A program made the translations under genes and the position numbers. A DNA stretch of 64,000 nucleotides from Castor canadensis (taxonomy: Eukaryota > Chordata > Mammalia > Rodentia > Castoridae), in NCBI RefSeq assembly GCF_047511655.1, contig NC_133389.1, positions 155,759,973-155,823,972 on the forward strand, written 5' to 3'. Positions 53,883-64,000 of this stretch are shown here, one piece after another (position 1 is the stretch's first letter; every line of letters begins with the position of its first letter). Under the pieces are notes generated by a model. That model was not told where the DNA came from. It saw only the letters and a list, made by a program, of their open reading frames with translations, and searched no databases.

Positions 53883-54490
53883 AGTGGGCGAGGGTCCGCG
53901 GCCTCTGTCCCCACCATGCGGCTGTGGTGCGGCCTCCTGACACCTGGATCCGGAATCCCGATCTGGCATCGGGAGAACAGCCAGTGTCCCCGTTCCACCC
54001 CCGCCAATGCACACGCCCATCCAGCTATGTCACATGGGTCACTGCTGCCGCCTCCAAACTCGGCCCCAGTGCTGGGGATATGGCTCAAGTGACAAAGCAT
54101 CTGCCGAGGAAGCCCAAGGCCTTGGGTTCAATCCCCAGCACCAAAAACAAAACAAAAACAAAACCCCTTAACCCCCACCATGGTGTTTTCTCCGCTACCA
54201 ACCCCTCCCTCGCTGCACCTTTCCAGGCACAGCCCTGAGCTCGCTCCCGTGAGTGCAATGCACACGTCACTCACTAATGCTAACCCGTGTCACGGCCTTC
54301 TGTTCACACGGATCCCCACCGCCGGAGGGCGGAAAGGGGCTGGAGGGTGACTGCAATTCCTAAAGGCCGAGCGTTCCACCATGCTTCCACAAAAACCCAT
54401 AGTTCCGGCGTGGTGAACACGTGGAGTGCAGAAATGGCGCGGCACAGTCTAGTCTATCTCCTTCCGCGGGGGTGCTCCTGAGTTTTGTTC
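53880..54490. promoter_or_regulatory. Isolated CpG-rich block in the GPR1 5' region (candidate promoter/DMR)
   Basis: By eye about 40 CpGs occur in about 610 bp, while the surrounding 20 kb is CpG-poor. The block is split by an ID SINE at 54065-54160, and a B1-ID dimer ends at its left edge. Two ZFP57-type TGCCGC hexamers are present, at 54046-54051 (plus) and 54439-54444 (minus), with a YY1-like AAATGGCGCGG alongside the second. Placed about 20 kb upstream of the GPR1 coding exon, it sits where the germline DMR and antisense promoter of this domain are expected. No methylation state can be read from sequence. Confidence 0.6.
54065..54165 (+). repeat. ID SINE inside the CpG-rich block
   Basis: GTGCTGGGGATATGGCTCAA to TGGGTTCAATCCCCAGCACC with a (CAAAA)n tail. 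Confidence 0.85.
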
Positions 54491-54600
54491 CCTGTAATGA
54501 TCTGTAATCTTGTATGTGAACTGTTTGCGCTTTACTCCAAGCTATGAAACATGAGAATGACTCTGGAAGCTTCCGATTTATAACCTGGTCATATGTACAG
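54440..54600 (+). ncRNA. Candidate first exon of GPR1-AS/Liz-type transcript
   Basis: Directly downstream of the CpG-rich block a plus-strand segment ends in a perfect donor, ATGTACAG|GTAAGT (junction 54600/54601). A transcript starting in the block and using this donor would run antisense to GPR1 and toward ZDBF2, like GPR1-AS in human and Liz in mouse. In primates that first exon lies in an LTR of the MER21C group. I cannot confirm an LTR here by eye. The exon start is arbitrary and there is no coding content of note. Confidence 0.4.
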
Positions 54601-54601
54601 G

Positions 54602-55610
54602 TAAGTCTGCACTGGCATCTGAAGTAGGGGTGCTGGGGATGGGCAGTCTTGGCGGACTAAGCTATTTCCAGAGGTAGAGAGAGTCATATTTGTAGGATAA
54701 CCTCAATCTGGTGGCGGAAGTGAATCACAATATTCTGAGAGTATTAAGAGAACAGTTTGTTTTTTATACAGGGTCTTATACACAGTAATTGTTACTGTAA
54801 TTTCCTGTTTCTACTCTCCTATGTCCTAACTTCCCTCTTCTCATATGTGCATATTTATCTACTTATTTTTTCTTTCTGGAAATGAAACCAGGGCCTTGTC
54901 CATGCTAGGCAAGCACTCTACCACTAAGCTGCATCCCCAGCTGTTTTTTTTTTTTTTAGACAGTGTCTTCTGTGTAGCCCAGGCTGGCCTGGAGCTCCCC
55001 ATCCTCTTGCCTCCCTCCACTCCCAAATGCTGGGATTCTTGCCCAACCATGCCTTGCTCTTTTATTTATTGTATCTGTACATACAACTTTGCTCTGTTCC
55101 AACCCAACAAACATTTCAAATCAAATACAGTTGTATAATTTTTTTGTAGATTTATTAGTATTATTATTTGCCCAAGATGATCTCAAACTCCAGGGCTCAA
55201 GTGATCCTCCTGCCTTAGCCTCCCCAATACTGACACTACAGGCACATACCACCATGCCTGGGCTGAAATAATTTTTTTTTAGCTGTACTGGGGTTTTGAA
55301 GTTACTGCCTACACTTTGAGCCATTCCACCAGCCCTCTTTTGTGATGGGAGTTTTTTGAGGTAGGGTCTCATGAACTATTTGCCTGGGCTGGCTTCAAAC
55401 TGCAATCTTCCTGATCTTTGTCTTCTGAGTAGCTAGGATTATAGACATGAGTCACTAGTGCCTGGCGGATATGATTTTTTTTTTCTTTTATAACAGGGTC
55501 TCCCTATGTGGCACAGGGTGGCCTTGAACTCTTGATCTCCTGCCTCAGCCTTCCAAGTGCTGGGATTTTATAGGTATGTACCACCATGCCTGACCATAAA
55601 TTTTTTATTT
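54602..55610. repeat. SINE cluster after the candidate antisense exon
   Basis: 54602-54865 shows nothing recognisable. Then inverted ID 54880-54945 and B1 54955-55055, inverted B1 55150-55265, inverted B1-ID 55275-55465, and inverted B1 55490-55600. Confidence 0.7.
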
Positions 55611-55679
55611 GTAATCAGTTCCTGTGTGTTTATCTGTGAGCTAGAAGGAAAACTCACTAGTAAACCATTTTGGGTTGGT

Positions 55680-55760
55680 TGTAAGAATTACACAAGGTAG
55701 CATGTTTAAGATTCCAACAGAGTGCCTGCCTCATAGTAAGAACTCAAAAAACATGATAGT
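55680..55760 (+). repeat. MIR 3' fragment
   Basis: Short match to the MIR end: AGAGTGCCTGCCTCATAGTA followed by AGAACTCAAAAAAC. Confidence 0.5.
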
Positions 55761-56934
55761 GTTCTTATAACCTTGCTCAATTAATCCTTTCATTATTGTG
55801 CATTATAAAATAATTCATATAAATAACATATGGGTATAAAGTTATATAAAGTGCCAAATTCTTGGGTCTACCAGCTAATTTAAAGATCAGTGGCTCTGAG
55901 CAGAGAGCTCATTTGAGGATATAATTTGTTGTTTCCTCTCCCACAACTCCCTACTGGAGACTGAATTCAGGGTCTCCTACTTGCTATCACTTGAACTACA
56001 ACCCAGGCCTTATTTGTTGTTAGGTTTAATAACCTTTTGGATTTAAGAATGGTCAGATACCACCATAAACAACAAGAAAATGGTGTCCTGCTGTTATAGT
56101 AAGCTACATCGTGTGCATACCTTGTTTACCAAAGTAGGACATTCTGATCCTGGGATACTGTTCTAGTAAAAAAAAAAAAAAAAGCTTGTTATTTTGCATC
56201 AAATCACTCCGTGGATGAGTTCATTTCTAGTGGTGAATATCAGAACAACAAGCTGAGCTACTTGCTGAGGTCTCATGACTCATTGTAACCCGGCTGGTTT
56301 GAGAATAGCTCAATTATCTGCCTCAGTGAAAGAGAAATTCTGTCTGGGCACTCTCTTAAGTTTGATGAGTATATTACACACTGATTGCTTCACAAAAATT
56401 TAGAAAGCAAGAAATGGCCATTTTGTAGGAAATTACTGAGTAGCGCCCAATTTGAGGTTTCACTTATAATAGCTAGAAAAGTTTTTAAATCAAGCTTTCA
56501 CTTATATATAAGACTGAGACAAATGAATGTGAATATTCTTGTGAATATTCTAATATAAATTTAAAATGTTTAGATATTCTGTATAATCATTTCTTTTCTA
56601 CCTGTGTTTTGGGAGCTACAATATGTTTCTGAGCAAAACTGGAAACACCACTTTTATGAGTTTGCTATATTACAATCCTTCTTAGACGACAAGCAGTTTT
56701 AACCATGTGCTGTAATTCAACACCCCCCCTTTTTTTTTTCCCAGTAAACTCCCCAAAGCAAAAGGCAGAAGAGAGAAAATCCCCATGTTTATAGGTGAAA
56801 TATCTTTTGAGAGCAAGGCATCTCTCCTGACAAGGAACAAAGACTTTATCTAGGATTCTTTTAACTGTTACCTAAAATTGACCTAACTTCTTTGATTAGT
56901 GAATATAAGGAACTGCAGTTGCTAAATATACACC
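55761..56934. other. No recognisable feature
   Basis: AT-rich unique-looking sequence. An inverted ID remnant may lie at 55945-56010. No gene recognised. Confidence 0.4.
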
Positions 56935-57065
56935 GAGCTTGCCTTATTCACGGATTTATTACATGTGATTTTGACCAAGCATGGTCAAAAAATAATAAAT
57001 TTAAAAATTCAACAGAAATTTCATAAGCAAAAATTGTAAATTCCCATAGACATTATGTAGTTCAG
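56935..57065 (+). mobile_element. TcMar-Tigger-like DNA transposon fragment
   Basis: CTTGCCTTATTCACGGAT and AAGCATGGTCAAAAAATAAT, followed by AATTTCATAAGCAAAAATTG, resemble the subterminal part of Tigger-group elements. Diverged. Confidence 0.45.
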
Positions 57066-57099
57066 TCAGTCCCAGGTTATGTTCAGTTGAGTTTAAATT

Positions 57100-57195
57100 G
57101 CCATGTGCGGCTGGTGGAGTGGCTCAAGTGGTACAGCACCGGCCTAGCAAGCACGAGGACCTGGGTTCAAACCCCAGTACTGCCAAAAAAATAAT
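57100..57195 (+). repeat. ID-type SINE unit
   Basis: GGCTGGTGGAGTGGCTCAAG to GGTTCAAACCCCAGTACTGC, a well preserved copy. Confidence 0.85.
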
Positions 57196-57303
57196 AATTG
57201 TGTGTGATGTTTCCCTGTCCTAATTTTGTGAAAATCTGCTTCCCCAAACTCAAATGGTATCCAAAAAGCAAGTTAAAAATGAACGTACTTAGTTTTTTTT
57301 TTT

Positions 57304-57640
57304 CTGCAAGAATGTGGGCTTGTTTTATTTGATAAAATGAAAATCTGAGATTAGCTGAAAGATGGCGTCTTCATTGGAAGTTGGGCAGTGTCGTGGTTGA
57401 AACGAGCCGAGCATGCGCAGTACAGCACTGACCGCTGCACGTCCTGAGCATGCGCGGTTTTCCTCCAGGGCGCTCTTTGAAGCCATAGAGCTTATACCAA
57501 GCCTCTGCTGTACTTTTGTGTATGTGTGTGAGTGTAATAATAAAATCAGAGGTAAATGATTTTATTTTAGTGAAGTAAAAGCCCTTGCGGGGCAGAATGA
57601 CAATTAGAAGAAAGGTCATGGGTAAGGTTAAAAACACAAT
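57304..57640 (-). pseudogene. Unidentified processed-retrocopy-like segment
   Basis: Read on the minus strand the segment ends in AATAAA (57329-57324), then about 20 bases, then an 11-base A run (57303-57293). This is the signature of a reverse-transcribed polyadenylated RNA. Upstream it is CpG-containing and open for 88 codons, but I recognise no protein. Within it are two GCATGCGC motifs (57411 and 57448) and an AAGATGGCG motif (57359-57367). It may instead be a small promoter next to an old repeat. Confidence 0.35.
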
Positions 57641-58654
57641 TGGATGATAGAATAAATATCAACATACCTGCCGTAAGTTAACCATATAATTGATTTGATT
57701 AAGCTTTTATTTTCTAAACTTGGTCTTACTTCCGTAAATAAACTCTCCCCTGATCTTCACAAACCTGTGCCCCATAAATCAGAGTCCTTACTCTACACCC
57801 TTTACTTCTAAGTGAATTGTTACTTAGGTTCTTGAATGCTTATTTGATGAATGTCTGTCTCCTTCACCAGACTGTAGTTTTGCTTTCCTTTATGCCCCCA
57901 GAGCCCAGCTCAGTGCCTGGAAAACGGGAGGGTTCATTCATATGTACTGAGTGACCAAGAGACCGCTGGGTGGGAGGGTTGAAAAAAGTCATCTATGCCC
58001 GGGGAACTTGCCTTAAGTATATGAAAAGACAAAGGTGGATTGAGAAGGGGATTGAAGTTCTTTGTTATCATCAAACCCATTAGTTTCTGGGCTCGGATCC
58101 TTTCTTATAAAAGGGTTTAAAAGAGTCAGGAGCCTGTGGCTCACGCCTGTAATCTTAGCTACAAAGAAGGCAAGGATCAGGAGAATCATGGTTCCAAGTC
58201 AGCCGGGCAAATAGATCTCAAAACCCTATTTTTTACCCAACACAAAAAAGGCTGGCTGGCGGAGTGACTCAGATGGTAAAGTGCTTGTCAATCAAGCATG
58301 AGGTGCTGAGTTCAAACCCCAATAACAAAAAAAGAAAGAAAAGAATGTTGAGTACCTAGGAAATCTAGTCTCATTTCTGAGCGATGTGTTAAATCTGTTC
58401 AGCCCTCCATTAGACTTTTGATTGACAGCAGGCCCCATTTCCAGGGAAAGAGGATGAGATTTCTCTCAAACTATTGGCAAGAGTAAGCAGTGTCTTTACA
58501 AGTAGTTATAAATGTCCAATCAGGAGGTGCTTATAGGGCAAACCAGTTTACCTAACTGCATTCAAAAGGAAGCAAACACCAACCATGCCTAATTGCATAA
58601 GTAGCATTTAACACATTTAAATGCTGAGTACTTGTTAAATACAAAACAGTGCTG
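57641..58654. other. GPR1 5' region
   Basis: Forward B1-ID dimer at 58130-58345. The rest is unique-looking, with a phrase like a MIR or L2 at 57850-57955 (AGAGCCCAGCTCAGTGCCTG). Confidence 0.5.
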
Positions 58655-58800
58655 ACCAGCTTCTCGTGCATTTTCACAGTTAATTCTCACAACAATCCTG
58701 TGAGGGACTATCATTATTTCCATGAGGCTAGGAGAGGCTGGCTAACTGGCAAAAGTGGTAAAACCCAGACCACCATCTGTCTGACTTCAGGGGCTCTCTT
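58655..58800 (-). repeat. MIR SINE
   Basis: Reverse MIR: TTAATTCTCACAACAATCC, CTGTGAGGGACTATCATTAT, then ACCATCTGTCTGACTTCA. Confidence 0.75.
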
Positions 58801-60954
58801 CTTCATCCTATCCACCCAGTCTCTGTGTAGCAATCATCTGTTAAGGTGTGTATCTCCATGACTAGCCTGTGAGAACCTCATGGGGAGGGCCTACCTTTCA
58901 CTTATCCGACTATGTCTAGATGGAACAGAGCGCCTGTGTATTGTAGACAATTAATGTCAGTGAATAGAGCAGCAAGCACTCGATCATCAAAACTATATTA
59001 CAAGGCAGGAATGGAAGGACATGCCTGCAATCCTCCAGAATCTGAAGCAGGAGGATTGTGAGTTCAAGGTCAGTCTAGGCTACCTAGGGAGACCCTGTCT
59101 CAAAAAAAAAAAAAAAAACAGAACAAAACCAAACTACATTGTTTAGTATGACTGAAATGTTGAATACATTTAACTACATACTATGTAGAAATAAAATATA
59201 AAATAAATATTTATATGATAAGATAAATGATTATATGTAAATACATCTTATTTGCCTTTAAATTATTAATTCATGGGTCTTTTTTTTTTTTTTTTTTTTT
59301 GTTAGGGTCTTGCTTTGTAGCTCAGGTTGGGCTTCAAACTCAAGATCATCCTGCCTTAGCCTCCTGAGTTCTGGATGACAAGAATGTGCCACCACGCCTG
59401 GCTTAATCCATATTTTATTTTGAAGCATAAGAACCTGCCATTATGTTAGGTCAGATAGTCTAATAATAGCACTTTTATATGGTACTGCCTAATAAGTAAA
59501 AATCTATCTGGGAGCTAGTGACTAATGCCTATAATCCTAGCTTCTTGGGAGGCCGAGATTGGAAGGCTTAAATTTTGAGGCCATACTAGTCAAATAGTTC
59601 GGGAGACCCCATCTCCAAAATAACTGATGCAAAAGGACTGGAGGTGTGGCTCAAGTGGTAGAGTAACTGCTTTATAAGCATGAAGTCCTGAGTTCAAACC
59701 CAAGTCTCACCAAAACAAACAACAAACAAAAAACTTATGTGAACCCTTACTTATATAATTATCAAAATGCTCCATTACCAGATTTTTTCTATCAGAGGTT
59801 CATCATTATAAACAGAGAAAAACATTTTTTGAAAAGTTAAGGATGTCCTATCTATAAGCACCTTCTTCTAGGTTCAATGATCAATGTGGATGTATTTTAC
59901 TATTTTTCATGCTGCTCGGGACAGTGAACATTCGGCCAGGCACATGTGTCTTAGACTTGGCTTGGGTTCTTATCTCTCCCATGATGCTAAGTTGCATACC
60001 AAAGTCCTTCTCCACCAGTCCACCCTTTTTAGCATGAACACTGCGTTTATCCCAAGCCCTAGTGTTTCTCAAGTGCTTTTGTGTTGATTAGATTGCACGT
60101 TAATAATGGTCACTTTTTGCTGAATATTGATCTTACTGTATCTGACTATGTAGAGCATTTGCAGTGGAGCAACTATTTACAATGGAACAATGCTATATAA
60201 CTCATTCCCTTATTACGCCAAGTGATGGTTGACTGTAGTAATTAGTAACTTTTGTTTTTGCATAAAAAAATCAGAAAATTAGCACTGCAGCGGTGACCCT
60301 GGATGCCATGTCAAGCCCAAGTGGGATCTGCTTTGTTTCTTCTCGATTCCTAAGAGAGGACTGTGGCTTCTCCTTATTGAATTCCTTATGTGCCAAACTT
60401 TATGAAATGAATTACTTTATAAATGTTTTACCTTTCACCGAACACCTAGGAATTGCCTTCTATTTTTGGTATTCCAGGAATATCTACCTAATCCCATTGG
60501 TGAATTTAAACTCTTTGCCTACTCAGTCTTCAATTTTAAATTCCACTTAAATCACAGTCCACTTGGGAATATCCTGGTCCTAGTTGAATTGGCCTGTGTT
60601 TGATCACTGCTCTATTATCTGGCATGATTAAATTCTGAAATACGTATGTAGGAGCAACATTGAGCTAACAGGTTTTGAGAATTTAAGCTAGATCCTTTAG
60701 TGCACATTGCAGTAAAGGTTAGGATTTGTGGATGGTACTGAGCATGTTGTAAGGGAAGAGCACAGTGAAAAACGTAAACTATGTAAACATATTTTTGTTG
60801 AAACCTGAAATTTTTCTTGTCACAGAGTACAAATGGAGTAGCATTTAGAGTTTTAACTCAGGATTCAATAGAGTGTACCTGTTGGCTGGTACACTGGCTG
60901 CTCTCTTGGCCCAACAAATATATCATACCTAGAAGAATTTTCTAGAAAAGAACA
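58801..60954. other. GPR1 5' region, SINEs and unique sequence
   Basis: Forward B1 59005-59120 with A17; inverted B1 59280-59405 with T22; forward B1-ID 59510-59725. 59730-60950 has no recognisable gene or repeat. Confidence 0.5.
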
Positions 60955-61050
60955 TCTGCTTATCTGCAGGGATTGGTTCTAGGATCCCTCTGGATATCAA
61001 TTTCTATGGATGCTCAAGTCAGTTATGTAAACAGTGTCCACAGATACCCA
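60955..61050 (+). mobile_element. TcMar-Tigger-like fragment
   Basis: GGGATTGGTTCTAGGATCCC, then GGATATCAATTTCTATGG and ATGCTCAAGTCAGTTATGT, the typical Tigger-group end sequence. Confidence 0.6.
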
Positions 61051-62514
61051 GTGCATTCCCTCCATGCAGCCAGATGCCCAAGAGGAAAGTCACCTTAGCT
61101 GAAGGGACAGTGGTGAGATCAGAGGGCTTCTCAGCTAAATCTACTACTGTACAACTGCAAATGAAGTAAAAAAGGGCAGCAGGAAAGGATGAATCTACAA
61201 CAAAAACGTGTGAACAAAAGGAGACTGAGGGAAAATAGGCTGAAGAGGCTTACCAAGAAACAAGAGATTCACTTGCAGAAAAAGGGGAAACTAAAAATAA
61301 GGAGAGGCTGGCATCTAATGAAGTCAGAGAAATAGAAACCAAGTCTAATTGATACCATATAACCTGTATTCCTTAACAGATGTCCATCTCCCTTCTACAG
61401 TCAGAGGAACAGCTGAGTTTTTTAAGATGGAGGGAATTGTATATCCCATTCTAAAATGTAAATGTTTTTCTTTTGGAAGGCAAAATCGTTTGTTGGTTCT
61501 GAGTTTTCTTTTTTTTTTTTTTTTTTCAGTACAACCAGAAAACAGTGAGCTAATGAATTATGGGAGGATTTGTGGTCTTGGGGTCTGCTTACCATTCTCT
61601 GTTGGGGGAGGGGACAGGTAGTGTGGTGGTAGCTTTTATATCCTATAATACAAAGCTGTAGTGAATTGCTGAACCTTATGCTGCTGCAGTATCCATTTTG
61701 AATGTAAATTGGACTTAGTCATACCAAAAGCAGGGCTTAGTCAGCCTTGACAGTTTCTAGTTTTCCTGGTTCCTCAAGGTGATGGATACAGATTCCTGCC
61801 TTATACAGCTGCCTCCAGCAGACAGCTAGATACAACCTACTTGCTTCACCCCACTGATGCCCACACCCTGTGTGGACAGTGCAAATAAGCCACACTAGTT
61901 ACCTCTCAAGTCACAGAGTGTCTCACAGAACTTTAGCCCGCTGGCCCTAAATCCACAAATTTTAACCCCCCATGGGAAACATGGTTGGGGACACCTTGGA
62001 CCCAGTAACCTGTGGGTCCCTGGTGTTTCTGCGCCTTTGGCACTGCAGGAGTGTGTGTGTTCCAGGTGACTTCCCCTCCCCATGGGCTGTGCAGAGCTTG
62101 CTCCCCTCTGCTCTCTGGGCTCTGTAATTACTACAGTGCTTGTGTTGTTTCACTCTCTTTGTTGTGCTGCCGCTTCTGCTTCTCATCTGACCTACACACT
62201 TGAACTCTCCTCCTGATCAGGGCTCTCCTAGAGAGTGGCTTTTTTCATAGGAATAAACTGGACAAAAGATACACAAGAGCCACAGGATTCTGCCATACAG
62301 ACAGACCCAACTTGAATATTTAGACTTTAGGTTGGGGAAAGCAACATGCATTTAAAAGAAACTGGACTGGATTATTTGAATTTTGATCTTTTTCTGTGCT
62401 AGCAAGCGATGCGCAGAAGTATGTACTCTTCAGATGCAGGGCAGGGCATGGAACCATAGCTCTCAGTCAGCCATGCAATCATGATAGAAAAACCATACTC
62501 TCTAGTGCACTGTG
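61051..62514. other. Unassigned sequence, partly LTR-like
   Basis: No gene recognised. 61800-62250 has pyrimidine-rich, TSS-like stretches that recall LTRs, but no family can be named. Confidence 0.3.
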
Positions 62515-62640
62515 TTGCTAAGCAACGATGTTCAGTAGGTTACGCATATTCAATCTGTTTTCAATTTAAAATGTTTTCAGCTTACAATGAGTTTATCAGG
62601 TTGTAACCCTCTCATAAATCCAAGAACATCTGTATAAACA
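62515..62640 (+). mobile_element. TcMar-Tigger-like fragment
   Basis: TTTTCAGCTTACAATGAG, TTTATCAGGTTGTAACCC and AATCCAAGAACATCTGTAT match the other terminal region of Tigger-group elements. The copy may belong with that at 60955, about 1.5 kb away. Confidence 0.55.
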
Positions 62641-62869
62641 AATTTCCTTTGCAAAGGACACCTGGTCGCAGGTTGGACACTTAAGTATTAGGCCAGGCTA
62701 AAGAAGTATCCAGAGAAAGGCACTGGAACATCTATGACACCTTCCCTGGAGCCTGCCAGGTGAAGAACTAGGTCCTGCTCTCTTTTTCAGGATCAAATTA
62801 GAGGATGATATAATGGAGCAAGGAGAGGTTTGTGGTCATGAAGACAAGGAGCACAATAAAAGGCCCTGG

Positions 62870-63480
62870 TCCTGCCTTTAGCCTTTTGTGTGGTTTTCCC
62901 ACAAGGCCCCCACTGCACACAGAAGCAGGTCTGTCACTCTGCTGCACAGCACCTCTGCCTCCTGTGGCCTACCCCTTGTTCACCCCAAAGGGTCACTGTT
63001 GTTGTTGTCAGTGAAAGTCCTTGTAGAGAGAGCAAATTGCCCCAACTCCTGCTCTAACAGGGAGAGCATGCCACACAGAGGTCCCAGACTGACAGGAGGC
63101 AGGACTGAAGACAGGGTCAGGAGAGTTGAGGAGCCTGGGTCAGACAGTGAGGCCATGACCTCTACTCTGATGACACTAATGGCTGAAGGTATTCGGGAAA
63201 TTAATTTCCATAGCAAGGGAACAGGAGACATCCCCTCCTGTCACCGCTGAGCTGGAGTCATAGCAGGAACTCACATCTTGATCTCAGTAGGAATAATCAT
63301 CTTGGGACGGAGCCGATCACATCGCCACAGGGGAATAAAGTGGAAGTTTGGGATTTCTCCTTGGGGTCTTTCTTGGGTTCTGTCATTCTTTGTCCCCCTG
63401 ACCCCAAGGAGCACAGCTGAGAGATAGAGAGGCAGCTGTGAACAGGGCCAGTGAAAACATGAAATGGAGGCTTCTGCTCA
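62870..63480 (+). mobile_element. ERV LTR-like segment (uncertain)
   Basis: An AATAAA near 63335 is followed by TTTGGGATTTCTCCTTGG, GGTCTTTCTTGGGTTCTGTC and ATTCTTTGTCCCCC, a layout like an LTR R-U5 end. No primer-binding site or viral gene is visible. The 120-codon open frame inside is not recognised. The preceding 61.8-62.25 kb also has an LTR-like look. Confidence 0.3.
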
Positions 63481-63599
63481 ACAACAGGGGTAACTTGCTG
63501 TCACCAAGAGTGAGGCAAAGTCCAAGAGAGGGAAAAATATTTCAGCCACATAAAAACATAAGCACATCTGTAAACTACAGATTTTAAACAGTGATGCTG

Positions 63600-63685
63600 A
63601 AGACGTGTGTCAGTGGCAGAGGATGTCTTAGCATGTGCAAAATCTAGGTTTGAGCCACAGTACTGAAGAAAAAAAAAAAAAAAGG
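63600..63685 (+). repeat. ID SINE
   Basis: Diverged ID monomer (GTGTGTCAGTGGCAGAGGAT to TTTGAGCCACAGTACTG) with an A15 tail. Confidence 0.65.
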
Positions 63686-63849
63686 AGATGTGGTACTAGT
63701 TATGTGACCTCAAAAGCAAATGTGAAAAAATAGATATTTACAAAACTAAACCATACTAAATCACAATTTGGAATCACAATCTGCAGTTACTATGTTGAAT
63801 GTTTTCAATTAATTGTACTCTCATATTGTTTTTAAGAGAATTATTTCCT

Positions 63850-63960
63850 AAAGAAAACCTCTCCTGATCAAGGGACACTGTGCCCACCTATAGAAATCCC
63901 TTTGTATAATTATTGTATGCTAATAAAAAATAAATACATACAAATAAAAATTTTAAAAAA
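63850..63960 (+). mobile_element. L1 3'-end-like fragment
   Basis: Contains ATCCCTTTGTATAATTATTG and TATGCTAATAAAAAATAAAT, the same terminal sequence as the L1 end near 46260. Confidence 0.5.
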
Positions 63961-64000
63961 GAAAAGCCGTCCTTCCTCTGGGCTCTCCCTGTCACTGTCA

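Noticed and set aside
53753-54238. 161-codon plus-strand open frame
   Set aside because: It begins in a B1-ID SINE and runs through an ID SINE. The length comes from CpG-rich sequence and repeats, with no recognisable protein.
62888-63250. 120-codon plus-strand open frame
   Set aside because: No recognisable domain, overlaps frames on the other strand, and lies in LTR-like sequence.

Overview
This window is nuclear DNA of a placental mammal, almost certainly a rodent. The introns are packed with tRNA-Ala-derived ID monomers, 7SL-derived B1-like units and dimers that join a B1 to an ID-like unit. The dimer class is known from Castoridae, Sciuridae, Gliridae and hystricognaths. I favour a beaver-like castorimorph, but that is an inference from repeats alone. 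The gene order NDUFS1 (-), EEF1B2 (+), GPR1/CMKLR2 (-) is the conserved synteny of human 2q33.3.

Region 1 (about 0.1-26.7 kb) is NDUFS1 on the minus strand, essentially complete. All 18 coding exons are resolved to the base with GT-AG junctions, give 727 codons plus stop, and keep every iron-sulfur ligand. A non-coding first exon lies in a CpG-rich bidirectional promoter (26.2-27.4 kb).

Region 2 (27.1-29.8 kb) is EEF1B2 on the plus strand: a TATA box, a 5'TOP-type start, six coding exons (225 aa) and intronic snoRNAs. SNORD51 is clear, SNORA41 is likely, and one further H/ACA-like hairpin is weak.

Region 3 (29.8-35 kb) holds the single coding exon of GPR1 (355 aa, minus strand). It is flanked by three CTCF-like motifs in the same orientation, two of them in diverged copies of one sequence and one made inside a SINE.

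Region 4 (35-64 kb) should be GPR1 5' intron and, in other mammals, is part of the imprinted GPR1-ZDBF2 domain. It holds an interrupted NT5C3A processed pseudogene (49.0-50.6 kb), a retrocopy-like segment with NRF1/YY1-type motifs (57.3-57.5 kb), and old MIR, MaLR, MER5 and Tigger repeats. It also holds an isolated CpG-rich block (53.9-54.5 kb) followed on the plus strand by a perfect CAG|GTAAGT donor at 54,600/54,601. Its place and polarity fit the first exon and differentially methylated region of the GPR1-AS (Liz) transcript that controls ZDBF2 imprinting. This is the most interesting signal in the window. ZDBF2 itself is not in the window.

No bacterial-type system, CRISPR array or intact mobile-element gene was seen.
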